DNA of 64,000 nt from Muscardinus avellanarius (lineage: Eukaryota; Chordata; Mammalia; Rodentia; Gliridae), in NCBI GenBank assembly GCA_963383645.1, contig OY726558.1:179925634-179989633 (forward strand), given 5' to 3'. Both the position numbers and the translations under genes were made by a program. A model generated the notes under the pieces. That model was given only the letters and a program-made list of their open reading frames with translations. It was not told the DNA's origin and did no database searches. This document shows positions 1-10,140 of this stretch, one piece after another (position 1 is the first letter of the stretch; each line of letters starts with the position of its first letter).

Positions 1-527
1 TCAAAATGATAGATATACATTAAAATCATAATCTTCATGTAAACTTTAGTCTACAAAGTAGTTTAGCCAAAATATTTTCTTTAAAACATTTAAAAATTGT
101 TCTTACTTTGAAGGTAATGATCTTGGCTCCAAAATTTCACTTTAACAAAATTATTTCCTTAGTAGAGATTTTATAAAAATAATATATATGTTAATCATGG
201 AATTCAAAATTAATAAGTTTGTGTACTGAAACTAAATTTCAAAAAGTTTCCAGAAATCATTAAAAACACACAAGCAAAGATAAATATGTAAATATATCGA
301 TATATATGTATAGATATAAAAATGTGGCACATTAAATCATAAAATTTTCAATACATATTTGTATATATATTGACCACAAATTAATAAAGAATATAGCTGA
401 GCAATGCTCATAGTTGATATGTATAATGTTTTATATGCAGGATTTATTAAGTAGTTTATGGTATAAATTAATTTTCTTAAAAAAATTTTCTTTTATTTTC
501 TATAAAAGTAACTGCCATTTTTACATC
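1..527. other. AT-rich intergenic DNA, no gene seen
   Basis: Very AT-rich, with short TA runs near 300 and 365. I see no gene, no recognisable SINE and no convincing regulatory motif. Confidence 0.6.
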
Positions 528-707
528 TAAATTTTGATTTTGCTGGGGGCTGGAGGAGGGCTAATTGGATGATGTGTGCTTGTATATCCTCTCAAGTCTT
601 GTACTCCAATGTGATTGATATATGACTACAATACACCAATTTAAAAAATAAATTAATAAAAAAAATAAATAAAATAAAATAAAAAATAAATAAATTTTGA
701 TTTTGCT
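528..707 (+). mobile_element. Short L1-type 3'-end insertion with 17-bp target-site duplication
   Basis: A perfect 17-bp direct repeat, TAAATTTTGATTTTGCT, lies at 528-544 and 691-707. It brackets about 100 bp of unique sequence (545-645) followed by an A-rich tail of AAATA-type units up to 690. Flanking duplication plus a 3' A-rich tail is the signature of LINE-driven insertion. The body (CTGGAGGAGGGC... then ACAATACACCAATTT before the tail) resembles the 3' end of the L1 copies elsewhere in the window, so I read it as a heavily 5'-truncated L1. Insertion is supported directly by the sequence; the L1 family call is inference. Confidence 0.75.
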
Positions 708-1291
708 ATTTCAGACTTATTTCAAATATAACCAAGTTATATTTTCACCCTAAAGACAGTCATAAAAATTTATTTATAATATCTCTTCAGAGTATCAAAA
801 TATGTTTTACATTCCAACGTGACTTAATTTTCCATATAATTTCATCATGTTTCTTTACTTGTGACATTGTAAACCCAAAATACCAAAGTATATTTTCTCC
901 TCTACTCTGTCCTACAGATTTTTGGAACAATGAACATGCATGAGTTTCATAAAATTCATTATTAGGTGATGTCTGTCTGGCAAGCATTCCCATTTTCTTA
1001 TCCAGTAGCCAAGAAAAGCTCATAAAATCTAAGCCAGCATCTATGTAATCTTATGGTGGACTCCTGGTGCTATAAAACCATAACTAATCAAGATCATTTG
1101 ATAATATAATTTTTTGAACAATGCATATTAAGGAAACAGATTCTGAGATCACATGTTGATCTCTCCAACTATTTTTAACCACATAAACTGAGACTATATT
1201 AATGCTTACAACAATAACATAACAGCAAAAATATTAATAACTGACACTTGTTAGTTAATATTTGTTAATATAAACCGAAGAGTTTACGTTC
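708..1291. other. Intergenic DNA, nothing recognised
   Basis: AT-rich sequence. The longest ORF here is 78 codons on the minus strand and shows no recognisable domain. Confidence 0.6.
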
Positions 1292-1506
1292 AAATTATCT
1301 TTCCTGCCAGGTGTGGTGGAGAATGTTTGTAATCCCAGCACTTGGGAGGCAGAGACAAGAGGATCACGCAGGTTCGAAGCCAGCCTTGCTGGTTTAAGAG
1401 ACCGTTTCCAAACAAAAAAATATATAAAATATGGGTCTGGGAGTGTACCCCGGAGGTAGAAGGGTTTCCAGGAACCCCAGATCCATAAAAAAAAATTATC
1501 TTTCCT
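1292..1506 (+). mobile_element. SINE, short B1-dID-type subfamily, full length with target-site duplication
   Basis: Direct repeats AAATTATCTTTCCT at 1292-1305 and 1493-1506 flank a SINE of about 185 bp. The left half is 7SL/B1-like (GTAATCCCAGCACTTGGGAGG). The right half is tRNA/ID-like (GGTCTGGGAGTGTACCCC then GGAGGTAGAAGGGTTTCC) and ends in an A-rich tail. The perfect 14-bp duplication makes the boundaries clear. It belongs to the same subfamily as the copies near 9.6, 28.1, 36.9, 38.7, 42.9 and 46.9 kb. Confidence 0.9.
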
Positions 1507-1659
1507 TAAATTTTATCAAGTTCATCAACACAATCCAAAACATAGTGTTCTTATAATGCCTTAATTGACATAAGTACATATTAGTCTATCAATAGGAATA
1601 AGGATGTCTTATAGAAATTATGACAAATATTTATGAATCAAGAATGAATTTCCACGGTT

Positions 1660-2230
1660 GTGCATTCTCTACTGTACTCCAGACGTTGGTTTATGCTGCA
1701 ATTTTCTGTAATCTTAAATCCTGTACAGTCACTGCCAGCAGGTGTCTGCAGCGTTTGCCTACATGAAGTTTCTTAACGCTTTATTGCAACAAAAGTACTT
1801 TCCCTGGCAGTGAAAGTTAGCTGCAAAAGCTCTGCTGGCAAAGTAATGTTCTAGGACAATGAAGCAACTAGTGCTATGAATGCATAATTATTTATTATTG
1901 GAAAGGCAAAGATTAATCATTCTTCGGTATTTTCCCATGCAAGAAATAGTTATCAAATTCTAGTTTCTACAGATCTCGTCAGTGTACTGAAAGGACTGTA
2001 GCTGTACTATGAGTCTCATGGACATTTAACTTCTGACAGCTGTGAATGCTTCTTTGTGAATGTAGACATTGCTCTTTGACTCAGAGTTTCTGGAAGAACT
2101 CCAAGATGCAGTGTCAAGTGCTGCTGCAGGCGCTCTTGGTGCACATTAGAAGGTGGCCAGAAACGTCAGGAACCGTTAAGATGGACAGATAGCATGCATT
2201 CTTTCTTCACAGGTGTTTATGTCAGCATAG
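1660..2230. promoter_or_regulatory. Candidate conserved non-coding element (unverified)
   Basis: This stretch is less AT-rich and more complex than its surroundings. It holds several homeodomain-type cores (AAGATTAATCATT near 1912, ATAATTATTTATTA near 1885) and the GC-richer CAAGTGCTGCTGCAGGCGC near 2117. There is no long ORF and no recognised transposon. Distal enhancers are common around SLITRK genes, but this call rests only on base composition and motif content. Confidence 0.25.
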
Positions 2231-3358
2231 ATATAAATGCATTTAAAGCTAGTCAGTTAGGAAACTAATACTTATGAACTTTCAATATTTGGAGATTCAC
2301 AAGCATGTCAAATCACTCCGTGTGTAATTATACTTACACAGAGAAAATACTGACACGTGCAAATGCTCAATTATTTTCTTTGAGTTTCAGGCTGCATCCA
2401 TAACAAAATAGAACAATTTCAAATGGATGCTCCACAGGATTGTCAGATATGTAATATTAATAAGTAAAATTTAGCCATTCATAGAGGATATTAAACATTC
2501 ATAATTAATATTTTTATAAAATAAAGTGATTTGATCTTCAATTTTGAGAAACTTAGGCACTCACAGGATTATCTTACTGCATTTATAAAATATAAAAAAT
2601 ATGTCAACATTTTAGATATTGTTATTCTGTAATAGATTGATCTCATTAAGGGTTATAGAGTTATGTTTCTAAACTTATACATGAAAAGGCTGATGTGAGT
2701 TCTACTCACATGAGCCATTTTTGTATTTCACAAATGATGTTTTAGGCCATATATAACATTAACTTTGACACCTGGTTTATGAAACGTAAAATAATCATTA
2801 ACAATTAATCAAAATTCAAAAGACAGGAATAATGTCTTAGACAAATTTTTACTTAAGAAAAATGTATATTGTGTGCATACAAATGAGTGCTGCTTAATTT
2901 ACCCTAAGTATTTGAGTTACATAGATAATAACTTTTATAATCAATAATATTTTTATATTTCTAAATTAGATAAATAGATATAAATATTTTCATGAGTGTA
3001 AGATCATTTTATTATTTAATAATTGAAAGGCCAGTATTATGTATTAGGAATTAGAATATACTTGTTTGATTCAGAAAACATTTGACATTATAGAAATATC
3101 GAATGACGTACAAAGTATCCTCACGAAAACTAATTACTAATAATTTAATATCAGTTTCATTTTTTCTTCAAAGTGAAGTAAAAGTTCAAGATAATTCATG
3201 TGAATTAACAATTAAATCAAACAGATAGTTTTGAAGGAAATTGTAATTCATAGCACTGTTTTGATCTGCTATCAATTGTCATATGAAATATGTAATATCA
3301 GCAACGACATAGAAGTCTAGTTTTTTCATTTATAAGTAATAATGTCTCATGAAATCAA
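2231..3358. other. AT-rich intergenic DNA, nothing recognised
   Basis: Low-complexity AT-rich sequence without an ORF or SINE that I can support. Confidence 0.6.
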
Positions 3359-3627
3359 AATCACAATAATTTATTTTTATTTACTTTTTATTTACTTATT
3401 ATTAATTTATTTTTATTTACTTTATTTTTATTTATTTTTATTTTTATTTACTTTATTTATTTATTTTATTTTATTTATTTTATTTATTTTATTTTATTTA
3501 TTTATTTTATTTATTTTATTTATTTATTTATTTATTTATTTTATTTTATTTATTTTATTTACTTTATTTTTATTTATTTTTATTTTTATTTATTTACTTA
3601 TTATTAATTTATTTTTATTTACTTATT
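3359..3627. repeat. TTTA-type VNTR with higher-order repeat
   Basis: About 270 bp of TTTA/TTTTA units. A longer motif (TATTTACTTATTATTAATTT) occurs near both ends, about 3393 and about 3589, so part of the array was duplicated as a block. It directly precedes a minus-strand SINE, so it probably grew from that SINE's A-rich tail. A 108-codon Leu/Phe/Tyr ORF across it is an artefact of the repeat. Confidence 0.85.
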
Positions 3628-3838
3628 TGCAGTATTTGGGATTGAATCCTAGGGCATTCTACTTCTGAGCTAACACCCCTAGGCCAATTTTTTATTCCTT
3701 ATTTTGTTGAAATAAGGTCTCACTAAAGTTGTGGAAGGCCTCAATAAGTAGCTGAGGCTGGCTGGGAACCTGTGATTCTCCAGTCTCAGTCTCCCAGTTA
3801 CTGTAATTTCAAGCAGCAGTATCTACCACGCCCAACTC
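3628..3838 (-). mobile_element. SINE, older B1-dID type, reverse orientation
   Basis: Read on the minus strand it has the B1-like block ending in CCTCAGCTACTTATTGAGG and then the tRNA-like block. On the plus strand it shows GGGATTGAATCCTAGGGCATTCTAC and CTCAATAAGTAGCTGAGGCTGG. It is diverged, and its 3' tail merges with the TTTA array at 3359-3627. Confidence 0.8.
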
Positions 3839-3879
3839 AATATCAAGTTTAAATGAAAGAATGAGATACTTTACATAAA

Positions 3880-3913
3880 TTAGTGAAAATGGCAAATTAG
3901 TGAAAATGGCAAA
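3880..3913. repeat. 17-bp tandem duplication (2 copies)
   Basis: The unit TTAGTGAAAATGGCAAA occurs twice in perfect tandem. A short (AT)n run follows at about 3918-3934. Confidence 0.9.
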
Positions 3914-3934
3914 TAATTATATATATATATATAT

Positions 3935-4612
3935 GCTATTAACTTTTTATTTTGAGTTAAACATATTGTGTAAATTGCATATGTATATTTATGTGGCAGG
4001 GAAATCATATTGGGCATAAAAATCCAGTCACATGTCTATTTTTGGGGCCAAATCCATTTAAGCCACCTTTTCCTTAGGTACAGGATTACATCTAAATATT
4101 ACCATATCAATGCTTTAATGACATTTTTAACATAAAAATACCTACATATAATTTTAGAAGTATTATTATTTTAGTAAGTAGTAGTGTAGTCATTGCTTAA
4201 AGTATATCCACATAGCAATCACTACTCATGTAATAGTGGAATCAAGGACACAGATTGATTGTAGAATGAATCATTTGTCTCACACTGGTGATAAAATTCA
4301 AACTGGTTACTCATTCATTTGGATATGTAATAATGAATTAAAATCATAGTATACACTGTAATGTGTCATGTGACAGTAACTGTGGATCCAGTATCTTTGC
4401 AAAAGTTTCATTGATAGAACATCAATATAATGTTTTGAGTCACATTATAGAAAATACATTGGGTGATATTATAAACTAAGCTGGCACAGATCTGTTTTCC
4501 ACAGAAGGCAACTTGGCATGGAATTACCATATGATTATCAATATTTGTTTAAATAATTAAAATTGAGCATAAAATAAATAACTTTAATCTATGTAATTCA
4601 AAATAATTCTTA
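3935..4612. other. Intergenic DNA, nothing recognised
   Basis: AT-rich unique-looking sequence with no supported gene or repeat. Confidence 0.55.
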
Positions 4613-4802
4613 GGCTGGGATGATAACAAACACCTACAATTCCAGAATTTGGGAGGTTAACATAGGAAAAGTGTAGGTTCAAGGCCAGCCTCAGTGACTT
4701 AGTGAGACCATGTTTGAAAATTAAAACTAAAAAGGATTAGGGGTGTAGCTTAGAGGTAGAATATCCTGGGTTTTATCCCTAGTACCAAAATAAATAAATA
4801 AA
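4613..4802 (+). mobile_element. SINE, older B1-dID type
   Basis: A diverged B1-like half (CACCTACAATTCCAGAATTTGGGAGG) is followed by the tRNA-like half GGGGTGTAGCTTAGAGGTAGAA and CCTGGGTTTTATCCCTAGTACC, then an AAATA tail. The A-box-like and B-box-like parts of the ID module are both visible. No clear flanking duplication was found, consistent with age. Confidence 0.8.
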
Positions 4803-5820
4803 AACATTTTTCTCTCAAGAGGAGAGAGAGTCTGTATATTTGTGTGTGTCTGTGTATTTGTTGTTGTTATTCTGGGGATTCTACTCTTCTCGGGGATTTT
4901 TACCTCCAAACTGTACAACTAGCCCCTTTTACTTTTTTTTTTTTAATGAGTATCACTAAGTTCTTGCATCCATAAGCATTCTTGCAGTTATAAAGACTGA
5001 CCACATGATTTAGAGGAAAGACTTATTTTCTTATGGTTTGAGGTTCAGTCCACGTGAAGATGTGAAGCTGAGGACTGCAAATCTCAGAGCATAGTGGGGT
5101 GACAGATGGAGCACATAAGCTGTGTCTCCATTCTAATATATTATATAAACGAATTAATTATAATTTGCTTTTCACACTTCATCATAATTGTACAAAAAAT
5201 TACCAACCTTCAAAATCTATTTTTTATTGAAATACATGATGCATAAGTTCAAAAGCAGTTGTTTTTACTGACAGTCATCTTTCTTCACAAAATATACTCT
5301 AGATAATTCCTGAAGCAAAAGACTCATTTAGGACTTTCTTTCCCAGTTCTGCTAACATACCACTGTGTAATCTAGAGAAAAGTACTTTCAAGAGTACTTT
5401 ACCATGCATAAAAAGGCACTTATTTTCTAATAAAATTCGATTGATTTAAGATAATCTACCTTTTCTTCTTCACAGGGGTGTAATGAGGATGTAATGAGTA
5501 ATTTTGAAATGTCTGTCGAATGCCTTGACATCTTTAAAAGAATGGTAGAGGCTCTCAACTGAATGCAAATTGGAAGAATTGAATAGAGACCCTCCACAGA
5601 ATGCAAATCAGGCCCCTTGCCAAATGTGAATCATAATTGTCCTTATTTATTGAGGGTGCCATAATCATCATCATTACTTATGAGCACAGCTGTTCATATT
5701 GATTGAATTTCCAAGGTATCTATTCCAGAAATTATACAAGAAGCACAGTTTCAGTAATCTTGGGATTTTTATTCTAGACCTGTACTCTCCAATATGGTAG
5801 TCATTAACTTCATAGGGCTG
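4803..5820. other. Intergenic DNA, nothing recognised
   Basis: There is a GT-rich patch at about 4835-4865. Two neighbouring stretches at about 5548-5612 share an imperfect motif containing CTGAATGCAAATTGG / CAGAATGCAAATCAGG. No gene or SINE is seen. Confidence 0.5.
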
Positions 5821-6073
5821 CTTAAATTTATTTTATTTATTTATTCATTTATTTTGTGGTACTCAGGGTGGGACTTAGGGGCTTTTTACCTCTGGGCTAT
5901 ACTCCCAGACCTATTTTTTTTATACTTTTATTTGGAAACAGGGTCTCACTAAGTTGCTGAGAGCCTCACTAAGTAGCTGAGGCTGGCTTCGAACCTGTGC
6001 GATCCTCCTGTCTCAGCCTCCCAAGCACAGGGATTACAAGCATGAGCTACCATGCCCAGCTTACTTAAATTTA
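5821..6073 (-). mobile_element. SINE, B1-dID type, reverse orientation, with flanking duplication
   Basis: A long-form SINE on the minus strand. On the plus strand it shows the T-rich tail, GACTTAGGGGCTTTTTACCTC, TCTCACTAAGTTGCTGAGAG, CCTCACTAAGTAGCTGAGG and GATTACAAGCATGAGC. CTTAAATTTA at 5821-5830 and 6064-6073 is a likely 10-bp target-site duplication. The long form carries two copies of the CACTAAGTNGCTGAG motif where the short subfamily has one shortened region. Confidence 0.85.
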
Positions 6074-6588
6074 AGTAAATTAAATTTAAATAATGTTACA
6101 TTTTTAATTTCTTGAGGATATTACTCACTTTTCAATTGTTCAATAGCCATCCCTTGCTAATGGCTATCCTTTTGGGTATCACAGATATAGAAATTTTCAT
6201 CATCATTGAAAGCTCTATTGTCCAACCTCCTATATCGGCTTAGTATCAATATGATTCAATTAATATTATTTAAAAATATAACATATGCAATAATATTTAC
6301 ACATATTATATTTCATTTATTTTATTAGAGAATATAATTTGTCAGAAAGCTACATTTGCATGTATCATCAAAATTTCCTCATATGAATCAAATATTTTGT
6401 CTCAAATATCTAGCATACGATAGGTACGAAATAAATGAGTTGTTTAACAAGTAAATTTACAAATAAATAAGTATATTTTGTGTATACAAAAAGTTTTCTG
6501 AAGCTCATTTTTCTTGCTGTTGAAGGAATAAAAATGAATGTAATTCTTATCAATGTAGCATGATATTTTCATATAATATATATATTTT
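6074..6588. other. AT-rich intergenic DNA, nothing recognised
   Basis: No supported feature. Confidence 0.55.
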
Positions 6589-6649
6589 CATAAAATATAT
6601 ATATATATATACATATATATATGTATATATATATGTATATATATATATT
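6589..6649. repeat. (TA)n microsatellite
   Basis: About 60 bp of alternating TA with scattered C and G interruptions, placed at the 3' tail of the adjoining minus-strand SINE. Confidence 0.9.
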
Positions 6650-6800
6650 TTACTGGGGATTGAATGAGGGGTGCTCTGCCATTGAGCTGCATCCTCAGCC
6701 CAGATTTTTTTATTGTTTATTTCTTTATTTTGAGACGTGGTCTTACTAAATTGCCATGGATGACCTCTAACTTATGACCCTCCTGTTATAACCTTCTATA
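6650..6800 (-). mobile_element. Diverged partial SINE, reverse orientation
   Basis: The plus strand reads GGGGATTGAATGAGGGGTGCTC, GCCATTGAGCTGCATCCTCAGCCC and then TTATTTTGAGACGTGGTCTTAC. This is the tRNA-like half plus part of the B1-like half of a minus-strand SINE. The head is hard to recognise beyond about 6800. Confidence 0.7.
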
Positions 6801-7911
6801 TCTCTACGATTGCAAAGAGGCTGCATAGCAACAGGCCAGGAGCAATAGTCTGTTCTTGAAGAATATGAACATATTGAACCGTAAATAGAACACCATCCTA
6901 GCTCAAGAGATAGTCAATGCAAAAGAATATTTAGAAGAACAAGTCTTCAATGTTGGTTAGAATAAATAGAGTGCTCTTTTCTGATGGAAAAGACAGCAAA
7001 TTCTCTAGAACAAAAGATAAAAGAAGATAAAAAAGACTCTTAGATGGAAGGGCTGTACAAAACAAAGTTTTAGAGCTGGAGAGAATGCCGATTATTTTGT
7101 GGAAATATAGAGATTATTTTACTCTCTTGTTGAGTGAGGACTCCAGGTGACAAAGTTGAATACAGTATATCAATTTAGACATTCTCCTGTAGGAAATAGT
7201 TCTGAAGTTTTTGTGAAGAAACTGTGTTTTAGAAAGATTATTTTTTTCTCTGAAAGAAACAAAAAAGACACAGACAATATGGGCATAACGTAATACCTAT
7301 TCGAACTTGTTTTCTAAAAATGACTACAGATATATGAGAACTAAGAACCAATGCATCCCAAAAGATCAACCATAGCTTTAATAAAGAGACACACAGCAAA
7401 GGTAATCTAGCTATGTAATGAAGCTGCTTTTCCAGTGGGATGCTTATACTTTAATGCTAGTATGAGCCAGATGGCAACAGCTTTTCTTTTAACAGGGTCT
7501 GATGATAGTCTGTATATTTAAAATATGTCACAATTACACACTCATCTTCTTGTAGATAGCAGTAAAGAACTACTATTGACAATTTCAAGCACAATCACTT
7601 CTCTACAGAAACATTTTAATCTTTCCCTTCACCCATCAAATAAAACTCCAGTAGAGTTCCCAGTGGACCACATGGTTCTATAAAGTGAAGATACTGGAAA
7701 CTAGCTTCTATTAGTTACTCTTCTGTTAGTCCGTATTTGTAGCTAGAACTGAATGTCTCATAAAAATTACTAAGAGAAAGCACGTCACTAATTCATTTAC
7801 ACTCATACTTAGAGAAATATATTCAGTATCTCTTTTGATAGTAATATGCCTCGGAAACCATAAAAATCATTTTGAATACTATAGAACAGAGATTAAGAAA
7901 AGTCATCTTCA
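6801..7911. other. Intergenic DNA, nothing recognised
   Basis: No gene, SINE or L1 piece that I can support. Confidence 0.55.
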
Positions 7912-8165
7912 GCAGAGCATGGTAGCACATGCCTGCAATCCCAGTACTGGGGAGGCTGAGACAGGAGGATCACAGATTCATGGCCTGTATATATCAACTT
8001 AGTAAGACCTTTTGCAACTAGTATATATATCCTGTATATATCACCTTAGTAAGACTTTCTGCAACTAGTGAAACCCTACTTTGAAATTAAAAAAAAAAAT
8101 AGGTTTTGGGGATTGCCTCAGAGGTAAAATGTTCTTCACTTTAATCCCTACTCCCACAAAAAAAG
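7912..8165 (+). mobile_element. SINE with internal 47-bp tandem duplication
   Basis: The B1-like start (CATGGTAGCACATGCCTGCA) and the tRNA-like end (GGGGATTGCCTCAGAGGTAA) are both present. The middle is expanded by a tandem repeat: a 47-bp unit beginning CCTGTATATATCAACTTAG starts at 7984, and a near copy beginning CCTGTATATATCACCTTAG starts at 8031. The element is therefore longer than its relatives. Confidence 0.8.
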
Positions 8166-8224
8166 AGAAAAAAGACTCCTATCAGCTTTCGTAACCTTCT
8201 TCCAAATAATATACTAATTTTTAA

Positions 8225-8405
8225 ACACATCCCAATATTTGGGAGGCAGGAACAGGAGGATCCGGGTTTGCAGACAGCCTCCGCTACTTAGTGAGGCCTT
8301 CTTCAATTTGGTGAGACCTTGTTTCAAAATAAAGAATAAAAAATATGGCTGGGGGTGTAGCTCAGAGGTAGAATGCCCCTGTGTTTCATCCCCAGTACTA
8401 GAAAA
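8225..8405 (+). mobile_element. SINE, B1-dID type, 5' head missing
   Basis: It starts inside the B1-like half (CCCAATATTTGGGAGGCAGG) and runs through GGCTGGGGGTGTAGCTCAG, AGGTAGAATGCCCCTG and ATCCCCAGTAC. The right half is one of the best-preserved tRNA-like modules here: an A-box-like GTAGCTCAGAGGTAGAA is clear, while the B-box region reads GTTTCATCCCC. Confidence 0.8.
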
Positions 8406-9558
8406 ATATCTATATTCAATAGTAAAAATTAAAGTATGTGGTGAAATATAAATTTCAATTCCACTTAAGAGTTCCAGTATTCTTAGTAATCAACATTATT
8501 GAATTTGTGTATGTGTATCTTTCCAGAAAATAATCACTCTTCTCTCTCTTTCCCACTCCTTTTCCCTCTCCCTCTTCTTCCCAGTGTATATATGCGATGC
8601 TACATATAGTATTAGTAATTGCAATATAGTACACTCTTCCTGTATGCATTGTTGTTTATGGTGAAAGGGTATCCCAATATATGGCTGTGTACTATTTTTC
8701 ATTTAGTCGGATTTTTAGCTTATTTAAATTTAAGCATCTATTACAATGATTATCTTACTACATATTGCTTTGTACATTTTACTTTGGCACATTTCTAGGG
8801 TGCTTTAGAAAAAGTAATCTCTCAGAAGATATATGCATTTTAAACTTTAGTAGATATTTCCAAATGATAACCCAAAGAAGTTGTGTTAATATATATCATT
8901 AATATTAATATAAAATATATATAATATATAATTTTATTAAATAACCCCAAAGTATATTTATAGGAAATTATGTGAGCCAAAGAATAAAACTATTTTATAC
9001 ATGTCTTTTTATTTCATGCATATATTTCTGTTGTGCCTCTGAGAACATATTTCTGAGACTCCAAATAAAAAGGTAATTCTCTAAGTGAATACAAAATTTC
9101 AGCTAATGTTATTGGATTTTGCTCACCATTTGGGATTTGTAAATATCACTAGATGTTATCCTTGATTGTTGTAACTCCAGATGTTTCATATTGGTCAAAG
9201 ACATTATGCCTTATAGTTATTTATTTTCACAATTTAATGGAAAATAATTATAAATGATGACTCTCCCTTAAGGGGAGACTTATTTTCTCCTTTTAGAGGT
9301 ATGTAGTTTTTATATCTTCAATTTCAAAGATTTAATTAATAAAAGCTTTTAATTTATATCCAAATTTTATCATTTACTAAATTCTTTTTATAGATATTTC
9401 AGTCCTTACTGTAAAAAGGTTAACTCATTTCATAGAGTTCTATAGAAGTCTGAAATCTTGCATTAGGATTCTATAACCAAAATTCACTATTTAATTTAAC
9501 ACAAAATAAATGAAAGTTCTATTGGTCTTAGATTTCACTGATGCTGATCAATAGTTAA
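8406..9558. other. AT-rich intergenic DNA, nothing recognised
   Basis: There is a TA-rich stretch at about 8890-8940 and a pyrimidine-rich patch (CTCTTCTCTCTCTTTCCC) near 8536-8580. No gene seen. Confidence 0.55.
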
Positions 9559-9795
9559 GAAGTCTCACAATTATTATTATTATTTTTTTGTGTGTGTGGT
9601 ACTGGGGTTCCTAGAAACCCTTCTATCTCCAGGCTACACTCCCAGACCTATTTTATAGTTTTTTATTTGGAAACAGGGTCTCTTAAGCCAGTGAGGCTGG
9701 CCTTGAACTAGTGCTATCCTCCTGTCTCCACCTCCCAAGTGCGGGGATTACAAGGGTGCGCCATCATGCCCAGCTTGAAGTCTCACAATTATTAT
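9559..9795 (-). mobile_element. SINE, short B1-dID-type subfamily, reverse, with perfect 19-bp duplication
   Basis: GAAGTCTCACAATTATTAT occurs at 9559-9577 and 9777-9795 as a perfect target-site duplication. The element between has a T-rich tail, GGGGTTCCTAGAAACCCTTC, CTCCAGGCTACACTCCCAGA and TCTCTTAAGCCAGTGAGGC. The long intact duplication suggests a fairly recent insertion. Confidence 0.95.
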
Positions 9796-9924
9796 CAAAT
9801 AGTTTTCTTATTTATAATTCTCATCGGGTTCCTTCATGAGGGACCGTAATTCATATCTAAGCATTTTAAGCACTCTAAAGATAATACTGAGTGATACACA
9901 AAATTTAATGAAATATTTTAAAAA

Positions 9925-10140
9925 ATTCAATTTATTTTTTATACTTTAATGTTTACTTTTGTACTTTTATTGATGCATTATGGTCTCAAATCATGATGTA
10001 GTTTATAATGATAGTAACATACATACACACAGCACTTGGTGAGTTTTCCCAGAGATCCCTCCCCACTCTGCCCTTCACCATAGAGGATGAGATTGACATT
10101 GGTCTTCTTACATATGTACATAACATCAAAGAAAGTGAAA
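9925..10140 (-). mobile_element. L1 3' UTR fragment, reverse orientation
   Basis: The plus strand contains TTTTATTGATGCATTATGGTC, ATCATGATGTAGTTTATAATG and ACACACAGCACTTGGTGAG. The same landmark series recurs near 34.2, 39.65, 42.1 and 54.9 kb at the 3' ends of minus-strand L1 copies. Only the 3' UTR is present here. Confidence 0.75.

Noticed and set aside
3342..3668. 108-codon ORF rich in Leu, Phe, Tyr and Ile as a membrane protein
   Set aside because: It is a translation of the TTTA array and the start of a SINE.
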